DNA from: Gordionus sp. m RMFG-2023
Taxonomy: Eukaryota > Nematomorpha > Gordioida > Chordodea > Parachordodidae
Direction of reading: 5' to 3'
Length of the DNA stretch: 64,000 nt
Assembly: GCF_954871325.1 (NCBI RefSeq)
Contig: NC_088778.1
Location: 30,241,120-30,305,119 of the forward strand
Below the pieces are notes generated by a model, which was not told the DNA's origin, did no database searches, and was given only the letters and a program-made list of their open reading frames with translations. Both the position numbers and the translations under genes were made by a program. Shown one piece after another: positions 45,869 to 58,000 of this stretch. Numbering within the stretch: the first letter of the stretch is position 1; the number at the start of each line of letters is the position of its first letter.

Positions 45869-46034
45869 CTTTCATTATTCGAATGCGTGAAATAGGTTTT
45901 GGAAGACGACGAATTAATGGTAGTAGCAGTATCACTGTGGCAAGATGGAATGGTTAATGAGATTGTGGATTGAGTTTTATTCGCTTCAGTAAGAACATCG
46001 CCACTTGTTATGTCTTTAACCATAATTATTCGAT
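45869..46034 (-). CDS. Gene 3 last exon found
   Basis: The acceptor is ATATTATAACAG|AT, phase 1. It encodes DRIIMVKDITSGDVLTEAN and a Ser/Thr-rich end (TTINSSSSKTYFTHSNNE). The donor GAAAG|GTTTAT leaves phase 2. If that donor is not used, the frame continues as an AT-rich hydrophobic tail to a stop at 45811. I found no convincing following exon between 43.2 and 45.8 kb. Confidence 0.55.
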
Positions 46035-49000
46035 CTGTTATAATATAAAATTATAAATATGTTGTATATATAATACAGAGACCTGCAGGCCAGGCCCTAA
46101 GCCCGGCCCGGATAAACGGAATTTTTTTAAAAATATTTGAAATCGCCATTATTAGCCATAAAATTCAAAAATAAATAAAATATATTTTAAAAAAATCCGG
46201 GCCGAAACCGAAAAAATTTTTAGAAAAAAATCCGGGCCGGGCCGGGCCATATTAATGGTACCTCTGCAGGTCTCTGATATCTATGTCGCATTGGGTTATT
46301 GCGACAATTTTTAAATAATTTAAAATTCAATTTAAACGGGAACTAATTCCAGCATATGTAGCCCACTTACCTTGGTGACGCAAAATCACTTCCACTTGAG
46401 TCGATTTTTAAAAAAGGGGTAACTCATTAGAAAAAATATTACGCAGGCCTGAAGATTATACTCATAGATGCCATCCCATCAAAGATTTGGACATCTGTTA
46501 AAGAAATCTCGAGGCTTATTCAGGCAATATTTTTTTTCTGTCTTAAAATATTGAATTAGCCGTTTTTAAAAATCGGCTCAAATGGAGCGATTTTGAATCA
46601 CTAAAATATCCTATAAACTTCGTACAATTTTTACCCATAAATCTTTGTATATTTTGTATTTTATATGAAAAATCGATATTAAAAGATTCAATTTAAAAAG
46701 TAGCTCTTAAGTTCGTGGCAAAAAAATTGTTTGAAATTTGGTGAAATGTATTTTTGATCAAATTTAAAAAGTTAACCGTAGTAAATGATTTAAGAGATAG
46801 AAATTCTGAATAACCCTATTGATTCCATATCCATATAAATATTATATTATATAAACTTTAAATGAGCATGAGTCCTATTTAAAGATATTTGTTAGCTTCT
46901 CTAATGTCAGATTTTTTATAATTAAAACATTTTCAGAATATACATATATATATATTATAATGATAAATAACATGTTAACCTTGATTAGATGGCACCAATG
47001 ACAAGTTGGCTAATTTTGTAGGGTCCTTGATGGGTTCAATAGCGTTGGACAAACTTCTTTTTATGAATGGTTTGTATTTTTTTTTTGTTGAAAATTATGA
47101 ATTCATTTTATTTAAAAAATAAAAAAAAATAATTATAGTTTGGATTTTATAAATTTATTTTTATAACCATCGCCTTAAACATTTGTTTGAAATAAATTAA
47201 TTCTGTATAATTTTATTATTTTAAAAATCAAACATAAAATAACAAACACGCCGTTGAAAGATAAAAATTGGATAAAAAAAATAACAAATAATCAAGAAAA
47301 AAAAAATAATTTATATATTTTGATCACGAGTGGATCTCATTTAAAAATCTATAGAAATTTTCAAATTTAAACAAGAATTTTTATTATAAATTATTAATTT
47401 ATATATTATTTACGATATTTTCAATAAAACCCTTATTTATTCGTGGTTGCGTCGAAAGTTGATTATACATACAAAATTTATACTAATAAATTACCTAACT
47501 AAATTATCGATAAATAATGCATGTTATGATTTTTTTTTTTAAAAAAATAAGAATTAAAATATAACAATTTTTACATAAAAAAATATTTAGTGGTAGAAAA
47601 AAAATTTTGAAAGACGTTATTTAAGTCAAGTTAAAACAGTTATATCTTAATGCATTACCCTGCATTCACGGACAGAGCGAATTTTCGGATAAAAATGAAT
47701 GAAAATATTATTATATTTTTATTTATTTTATATACTTCGCCACGAATTCGTGCCAACAGTAATGGCGGAGTTAGGAAGTTTGCACATAGCGTTCGCATAA
47801 ATAAAATTCAAATTCACAAATGAAATTCATGTTTAATTTTTTCTAATATTTCATATTACAATTCCATATAAACCAATGAAGAATAAAAAATGCTTGATGC
47901 CTCAATTAATATTAGGGGATTTAAAAAGAAATTTTTTTTTCTAAAAATAATTTCGGTTTGGACATTGTTGAACTTTATATTTTTTTTGCCGGTTCGGACT
48001 TTGAATTATTAAATATTATATCTTTTTTGAAATAAAATATATTATAAAATTCTTGCAAGAAAAATTAAAAAATCGTTAAATAAGTACCATTGGCAAATTA
48101 TATTCTTTATAAAATAATTTTATTATATTAGAGAACATAAAATTAAAATATTGATTGATTCAATATTAATTGAATTAACAAATCTTGACTGTGGAATTAT
48201 AATTTAACAAACAAAAAAAAATGTAATTTAATAAAAAAATAAAAATGAAGAACGTCATAATTTATCCGAATAAAACTCAGGCTTAAAATATTTATATAAT
48301 TAATAACAAAAAATACTATAAATTATATTATAAAATTTTTCCATTATTTTTTTTAAGCGTTAGAGTGTTACTAGTTACAGAAACAAGTAGCAAATGGCGT
48401 TCCTTTTCCTTCAAAAAAAAAAGAAGTAGTACCGTTAATAACGACATTACTTTCATATTCTAGATATATTTCAGAATCAGTGTTGTTAAACGGTTCGATT
48501 TGAGCCGATTTTTAAAAAGGGCTAACTCAATATTTTATTCGGAGAAAATATTGTGCAGGGCCCTAAAGATTTTGCTCATAGATGACACAAGGGTTTGGAC
48601 ATCTATTAACGAGATCTCGAGGCTTAGGCAATATTTTTTCTGGCTAAAATATTGAGTTAGCTTAAAAATCGGCTCAAAAAGAGCCGTTTAACAACATTAG
48701 CACTAATGATTTATTATTAATGATTTTTGTTTCTTTCAATCGTTTAAAAATTTTATACATTATTGTTTTAGCTCTAGTAATTACTAATTGATATAATTTT
48801 TTTTTTTAAATTTATGAAGTTGATTAAACTCTGCCATATGTATACGCTTTGTAAGTGTAAATTGTGCCCTAATTCAAATATTCACGTGACATCTTTTTTT
48901 AGAACCACGTTTTTTTTAAAAAAGTCATGTGACTATAAAAAGGCCAAAAAAATAAATGAAAAAATGGTGTAATAGAAATCGGATGTTATTGTGGTTTTTC

Positions 49001-52000
49001 ATAAAATATCCGCATAAAATAGTTAGATTTATCCTTTAATGCATAAAAAATAAAATCATCATTTATTTTTTGAATGGCAGAAAAGATTGAGATAATTTTA
49101 ACCGAGGAGCTGGAGGATCCGGAATTAACCTCTTCGAGAAAGGGAACCGAGGAAAAGGAAATAGATTAGATTTAAATTAAAGATATTAAGCGTTTAGTCA
49201 ATTGTTACATGTTAATCCCCGAGGCAATGCTTAAATAGATAAATTTAACTGATCATTAAAAGGATGGGTGAGGACCATTTAGAAATCAAAACTCTTTTTT
49301 TTCTCCTAGGATTCAGTGAAATTTGCAAATTAACGGTTATTTATGTTTTTTTATAGCTCGATTAAATATTCAAAATATTTTCCAAAATCTGATCGATCAA
49401 TGACACATAATAATACCTAGACTGACGATGCATTCATTAAAAGTGTATACATCAAAACAGCAGGAGACGCCATTTTGGTTACCCATTCCTTTTTTCGAAA
49501 TAGCATATTTTCAAGTAACATCAATCTGGATCGTAAAACTGAGGATAATATATCGTCGGCATAGAATTGGAATGCTCCACTTACGCAAATGTTTAAAATG
49601 AGAAAATCAACATTGAAGTTTAAAATCAAATCTAGGAAAAGCTTATTGATCAATTTTGACAGAAGCTTATAACTTTGGCAAATTAATATTTTTTTAATAT
49701 AGTTTTTATTTTTATATTATTTGGGAATAAATAAGTTATTATCCACTTCTAACTCAAAAATTTTGAAAATGTCGAGTGGAGCACTCCAATTCTAGAGTAG
49801 TTATTAACATGTTAATAATTTTTACACGTGTTACCAACATGGCGGGTCCAGTACACGGGTTATCAACATGGCGGATCCAGCTGATTTGCATTCAATGACG
49901 CTTTCAAATGCATTATTATGAATGCAACGTCAGTCTAGTTATTATTTTATGTCATTGGATCCGATATAATTTTTTTAATTAAAAAAATATTTGCTTTTTT
50001 AAAATGCTATTTATTTCGAATTTTTTTAAGCTCTTGGATTTCATTTTAAAAAATGCGATCGAAATATTTCTTTACTATCTTCATTCTTCTTCTTTTTTTT
50101 TAAAGAATAAGTATTTCAAAGCATTTTTTTTCTTATTTTAATTCTGAAAATTGAAGGAAGGAAGGAAGGAAGGAAGGAAGGAAGGAAGGAAGGAAGGAAG
50201 GAAGGAAGGAAGGAAGGAAGGAAGGAAGGAAGGAAGGAAGGAAGGAAGGAAGGAAGGAAGGAAGGAAGGAAGGAAGGAAGGAAGGAAGGAAGGAAGGAAG
50301 GAAGGAAGGAAGGAAGGAAGGAAGGAAGGAAGGAAGGTAGGAAGGAAGGAAGGAAGGAAGGTAGGAAGGAAGGAAGAAAGGAAGGAAGGAAGAAAGAAAG
50401 TAAAAATTTATTTTTGAATATATTTTTATCAGATAATATTAGTTTCAATATATAAACAATCGTGAATTTTATGATCAAGATTCATTTAATGTTTTTATAG
50501 ATGATATAAAATTAAATTCAAAATATTTTTAATTTGAATCACATTTTTATATAAATGTTAACGTCAATGTGTGTTTTTTTTCCGGCAATTTGTTATTTTT
50601 TTTTCAACTTTAGATCTTTTTTTTTAACACGTATTTTTGATTTGAAATTAGTGTTGTTAAATGGCTCGTTTTGAGCCGATTTTTCAAAACGGCTAACTCA
50701 ATATTTTAGCCAGAAAAATTATGCCTAAGCCTCGAGATTTCGTTAATATATGTCTAGACCTTTGTTCCTTCTATGAACAAAATTTTCAGGCTTGCGTAAT
50801 ATTTTTCTGGATGTAATATTGAATTAGCTGTTTTTAAAAATCGGCTCAAAACGAGCCGTTTAACATCACTAATTGAAATATATGATTTTATCGGAAATGT
50901 TTTCCAACATGTTTGGAATACCCACTCTATGAATTTCAGATAATTTTGTTCATTAACTTTTGGAGTTAATATAATTTATATTAGTTTTATCCATCAATTT
51001 TTCATTATAAATGATAAATGACCCAAAAAATATCGGTAAAATTATCAACAATTAAATAAGATAGGCATTCTAAACATGCTGGAACACATTTCCGGTAAAA
51101 TCAAAATTTTAAATTTAAAAAAAAACGCGCTCAAAAAAACGATTTAAAGTTGAAAAAATAATACATTGGCGCTAACACAAATAAATAAATATGAAATAAA
51201 AATCAACAAAAAAAATTGTTTATTATTTTTTTAAATAACAAAAAAAATGCATAAAAATCTTTAAAAAAAAAGATTTTAAATATAAAGATAATTTTTTTAA
51301 TTTTTAATTCATGAAAAGTAGAAAAGATTTATTTAAAACTGATTATATTTTTGGTCAAAAATCTTTCTTTCTTCTTCAAAAAAAAACAAACATTTATTTT
51401 GGGGAAAAAAAAAATTCAGAGCCGATCAGATGATATATCTGACAGCTCAACTACTTTTTATTTCAATAATTATTTTACTTTAATATTCGAATCGATATAT
51501 CATATATAATAAATTATTTACTATATTACTATTACTTTTACTTCAGAATTAGGAATATATAATATATACACATTAAATTACAAAATAATTAATGTTCTCA
51601 TTGTTGTATAAATAAAAAAGTAAGAATATATATTATGTTATGAGATAAAGAAAAGATCAGTTAATGTGAATAAAATAGTGTTTGGTCAAATTAGGAATAT
51701 TTTTATTTAATATCTTTTATAAATTCATCGAAAATCGATAAAATATAAAATTAAGTTTTTATAAATTATTTATAGGTTATTTGAATTTTTTTTTTTTAAA
51801 AAAAAAAGTATGTCCAATTTGAAAGGGTAATATAAAAAAAACGAATTCTGGCAGGTTATATAGATAGATCAATAGGAATTTAGATAAATCACTTTTGGGA
51901 TCTAAATCAAGGGAAAGCAACAACATCGAGCCCAAATATTAGAAGAGTTCTAAGAACAAAACAGTCGTATCTCTTCTGTAAAACCTTATGATCTTTGTGC

Positions 52001-55000
52001 GAACCCCCTCTCATAGGAAATCCATTGACACTCTTTGTCTTGCTTTATTCAAGTTATGAATGCAATAGTAAACTGTTTCCCCTTCTCTGAGGAACTTTAA
52101 ACTAGTTATATTTTTAAAAAGATAACTTTTGCCTAATATTAATTATATTTTTATATTTAAATTATCATTTTTATGTATAGAATAAAATTCAATAGTTTAA
52201 CAATATGTTGATTAAATAAGTTTTTAAAAAATAATCTTGTTTATGATTACATACTCGTTAATAGTAACATGAAGGTATAATGAAATTTTTTTAAAAGGTA
52301 ATAATGACATTTTGAATTTTAAAATAGATTTAAAATTATTTTGTATAAATTTTTTTTAACGTATATTATATAATTTAAAGATACGATTATTTCAATAATT
52401 GATTGAAAACTAGTTTTATAAACATTAGTTTTGTAAACATTAAATATCTTTGCAATTTAATTTAGTTAATATTTAAAACTCTAGTTCAGTTTTACATTTG
52501 AATTTATCCGTCTTGTATTGTTCATTAATATCCCATAAACATAATATAAGAATCAATTTTAAACTTAATATGACGAATATATATGTTTCTATATATTTTA
52601 TATTTAAGTATTTATTAACTGCCTATGAAATTTATTATTTGGTTTAATTATATATATATGTTTTGTTTCAACTTATTAGATTTAAAACGAATAATAAAAA
52701 TTTAATACAAAAAAAATTAACCTATTAATAATTTAATGTCTATGATTTAATTTTATTTTATGTATAATCTTCAGTTCAACTTACTAGATTAGAGATTGCT
52801 GAATCAAATTATTTATAAGTTTAAGACAATCTAAATTATAAATTTTTGGAATGGTTTTGAAAAATATACAACTTATAGAAATTGACTTCTTGCAAACATT
52901 TAATTCAATAGTTTCGTTGCTAAATCTTCAACATCAAATATATTAATGTAACTTTATGAAAAGTTAATAATTTATTGTATAACTTATTTTATTTAGAGAT
53001 CCATTATTTTTTAAGCACTAGAAATAAATAATAAATCTATAGAAAATTTTTTTAAAAAAAGATTTAAATCATTTGAAAAACGATTTGAATATTTAATGAT
53101 TAAATTTTATAATAAATTACAATTCACCCAACTGTAGATAATAAAGATTTAAACGAACTAATAGATATTAAAGTTATAAGTAAGCAAATAATTAGTAAAA
53201 GAATTTCTAAATACTACGAACAAATGAAAGATCTCTTGAGAAATAAACTGCAAGTCATAGTACGTGTTCATTGCAGTTTGGGTTTAAACAGAAATAAATG
53301 TATTGCTTATATAAAAACTTTTAAAACAACATTCTTTTTTAAACAAATAAAAACCTGATTTATACTTTTACTAACAATATAAAATTTTGTAAAAATATAT
53401 TTATATAAAAATAATAATCAAACAACCCTCAAACTTTTTTTCACCTGAATTCACGAATACTAGAATTGCGACTGATCTCACACCAACGATTAGGTAACTA
53501 GTGCTTCACTGAAATTATGATTTGTATCTAATTAACCAAAACTGATAATCACATGAAATTTATTTACCTATCTTTTAATCTAATAAATGGCAGCGATAAA
53601 TTAATTTACTCTTACCAATGCAGTTTATTAAAAATGAACCCAAAAATTGTTATTTGATGATTTAGTTCGTCAAATGGGAATAGAATTTATATAGAATAAA
53701 TAAAATGAATTATTAAAATAACAAAAAGAATTAATAAAAATAACAAAATGAAATTAAATAAAATGAATTTATTAAATAAGAATCAAAGAAAAGATTAATT
53801 TAATAAAATTTTAAATAGTTAGTATGGCTATTTTAGCTATTGGTTTTAACGATATAATAATTTCAGTGCATCTCTACAAATAGGAAGCCCACTCAATATC
53901 TTCTTCAAACCCTGCAAGTACCTTGGAGTTCGCCATCTTAAACATCAGGATTTTCGTCTACTCAAGAATTAATATTTTACGCAAGTCTCAACCAGTTTTT
54001 GCTAAGCCCTACCTTTAATAGGATAGCGATACTGCTATCCTATTTCCCAAAAATGGTAACGCACTACCGCTAACTATTTATCAAAAAATAGCGCGCTTTA
54101 GCTACAGACAAATTAGCTTGGTTGCTTTTTTACTTTTAGGCTACTTTGATAAAAAATATTTTACAAATAAATTTGTTTCATTTTTTTTTGTTTAAAATCA
54201 ACATTTAATAACTATTTTTTAAAAAAAATATTTCAATATACTATTAAAAAAAATGATTAAAATTAATGTAGTAAAAATAATTATTTGTCATTAATATCTG
54301 CCTATAAAAAAAAATGTAACATAATAATAACTGATGGATTATAAACCAAGGACATTGGCTGAACTGTATCAGTTATAAAATCGACAACGACCTTATCAGC
54401 GCAGTTTTTGACAAACATCTGAATGCGCACAAGGATAAATTAATGTGGTTTAAATTAAAAGCTATTTTGGGGTAACGTTATCTCTATACCAAAATTATTA
54501 TTCAAGATATTTTTCTATCTACATGAAATTGTTGTCATGAACATCATGGAAAAAATAAAAATACTATTAGATATTAAAAAATGTTATAATACTTTTAAGG
54601 TGTTTTTTTTCTCTTAAGGTTAAACTGCTAGATTTATTTAGTGGATATAATTTTCTTGCATTTAAAACCCTAAATTTTTAGACAACCTTTTTTTCTATCA
54701 ACTTATTCCAATGTTAATTTCTCACTTGCATCCTATATTCATTTGCGTATAATTAAATATTTTACACTTGTTAATTTAGATTTATAATACAAATTTCGAA
54801 AATATAAATTTCAATAAATATCAAAAATTAAATAATAAAAATGATAATTTATAATTAATTATGATATTATTATGCATTAATTTTCATGTTTTTAGTTTAT
54901 ATTCATCATATTTTTTTAAAAAGTAGCGAAATAGCCCGCTGCTTGGTTAATTTAAAAGAAATTAACTTGCTGACACAATAGCCATTTGATAAAAAAAGTA

Positions 55001-58000
55001 GCACGCTATTAGATATCTCTATCAAATATTACAGCTAATTACCTCTGGTCTCTACCCTATATATGAATGATTTATATCTAAATTATTTTACTGCAATATC
55101 GATCACAAATATAATTCTTATCAAAGTCAATGCCTAAAGATATATATTTTTTTTCTTATTTGACGTTGTTTCGTTTGAGGAGTTTGGTAATAAGTGAAAA
55201 TAAATGGTATATATCAACATAGGTATAGTCCTGTAAGTAACATATTTGTCAGAGCATTAAAATCGGTTAACACATATGTACCCCTGTGGGCTAAGTACCA
55301 AGTAGGTAATAATATCTTATGGTTGACGGCATATATATATTCATAAAGTTCATATATGCATGATAATTCCATTTAAATGACATGAAATAAGAGAAGACGT
55401 AAAATATTAAAAGAAACAAATATACCTCTCATTAGACAATCCTAGCCTCCATAATTGGAGTAACAGAGCCCTGCTCTTCCTAAATAATATAGGAAGCAAA
55501 TTAACCTTTTTGTCAGGACCTTAAAAGATATTTGCTATCTAAGCAAAAAAATAGGGCTAAAAATTTGACTATATCTAACTCTCTCCCCGTTCACGGATGG
55601 GTGGAACCCAGAAGTAAAATCTCCTACAAATTCTTATAATAGTATACCTTTGAATTTAAAATTTGGGAATATAAAATAAAAAAGATATTGATTTCCTAAA
55701 AAATTTCTCCGAAAGCTTAAAATTAAGTGATAACAAACGAAAAATAATTATATTAATTGTTTTTAAAAGAATTTTAGGCTATATAATACATCCTGGTAAT
55801 CATAATAATTTCATTTATAATATAAAGAACTATTAGAACGCCGCTTAAGCACACTTTAAACCAATTTGATAAAATAACGATCAAATTTTACGAAACCATT
55901 TTTAAATATAACATTAAATTCCACTTAGGAACGAAAAAATACAATTTTTTTGCAAAATTAACAGCCAAAAAAAAGGGGAGGACAAGATAAAAGCCATTAT
56001 AAAAAAAATTTTTAAACAATTTTACAAATTAAATTTTTTTCCGAATAAAAATATTAACCAACAAAAATGACTAAATTAATAAAAATGATAGTTGATATGA
56101 AAAATTTACAATAAAATATTTGTTAGTTTATATTTTAAAAAGGATAGTAAATAAATGAAAAATATTCAAAAATAAATTGATCGTTTATATTTTTCCCCCA
56201 TACAGATTAAGTCTAATTTTATTTATTATAAAGTGTTTTTTTCCCCTGAAAAAGGTTTTTATCCCTACAACGATGTATCCCAACCGCGGTAAAAATTTAT
56301 GTGGGCAGAACCGGGCAAAAATATTAATGGGTTGGATTATTGACGAATTTTTTATATTTGATAGAAATGATAATCCCCCATAAAGGGTAGTAATTTTCAT
56401 TTAACCATCGATATTATAGGCAGTTGTTTATTTTGATGTTCAAACTAAATATATTTTTCGGGTTAGGCCTAAAATTTTTAAAATAGCTGGGTCGGACTAT
56501 CTTAGTAAAAATTTGAACGGGTCGGGCAAAAGCTAAATTCCAACCCGTACGGGCCTGAATTTTGTCAGTTGTAGAGTTCTACCACGTACATATAGTCCAA
56601 AAGGTTGGCTTAAAAAACTGGTCCTGGTGGAGATCGTTCTAAGGTTTTGCTGCGCATCAGTCTATTTCTCCATCTCTGACTCGAGCCACATTCGCTATTC
56701 AAAAAAGGATAGCGTAAATCATTATTAGAAAATCACTAATAAAGGATTTCTTAAAGTGATCAAGAGCAACATCTTTCAATACTTTATTTAATTTAAATTG
56801 TCGGAGTATGTGAATAATGTATTTTTTTAATCACTCTAACTACTTGTAAAAAAAATCCGCTGAATTACCTCCCGAGTTTTTCACTTTTGGTAGGATCCTC
56901 ATTCATTGAACTTATCAAGGATAGGGGACATGAATTTTAACCACTAGCTCAACTATGCTCTATCTAACAGGCTCCATATTCTATTCTCATTGCCATATAA
57001 ATGTAAAATGTCGTGTATAGCGCTGCATCCTTACACTGTAATGGTAACCCTGGGTGGCGAATTCGTCACTCAAAATAATCAAGTCATATCTCTCGCACTG
57101 AGCTCAGAGCGGGCTTCCCCATAGACTCATCTAATCTCTTTCCCGATGGTAAAGGCGATGGAATCACACGAATTCTACTTTTAAATGCCAATTTTTAATA
57201 TGGGATTTCTCATCCGTGACAAAATTTAAAAATGACCAAATACATAGCTGATTCATCAAATTACAATGACAAAGGATAGCAATTTGTGGCGTAGACAAGG
57301 AGGAGTTGGGTTTAAACCCCTCCCATCCATCTTATTTATAAAACGGAAATAAAATAACATGTACGATATCAAAATGAAATATATTTAAAAACACATATAA
57401 GAATTTTCAATTTTAAATGATCACCTCGAATATTTTTTTGAAAAACAATTTAATAATATAATTTATATTGGTAAACAAATTAGATAATTTTAAAAATTTT
57501 AAATTATTTTTTATAATTTCTAATTACAAGAAAAAGCGTTTAATTTGGTAAAGATAAACAGCAAGCTTTTATTTTCCTTTGCCGGTTGAATCTGAATTGT
57601 TGATTACACTTGAAACGAGAGAGGATATTATGAAAATCTCAGAGTTTTAATCTGATGATTTATTAGGATCATATGATAAGTTACTTTGTGATGTCGAATT
57701 TTGTTATAAAAATTTTGACAGAATAGAGTATACTCTCTAAGACCAAAAAATGCTTTGCAAGCCTTTTCCATGTGTGTAATTGAACTTTAGATACCATGCT
57801 TAATATCAAAGCATTGTTTTTTTTATATTTTAGCTACCTTACCTATTAATAACTGCACTAATGAAAGGTCTTTTCCAATTTCAAAAAGGTTAAAAACTAT
57901 TTAAGGCTTAGCACCGGTGAAACTCGTTTAAATGGATTAGTCCTATTAATATTTATAAGGAGATTATTCTAGATAAAAATTTGATTCTAGATAATTAGTC

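Noticed and set aside
50116-50478. 120-codon Phe/Leu/Pro/Ser frame and 88-codon Lys/Gly/Arg/Glu frame
   Set aside because: Both are read-through of the (GAAG)n microsatellite on opposite strands, not genes.
56177-56400. Overlapping 68- and 71-codon frames on both strands
   Set aside because: Mutually antisense, no domain, and no splice signals.
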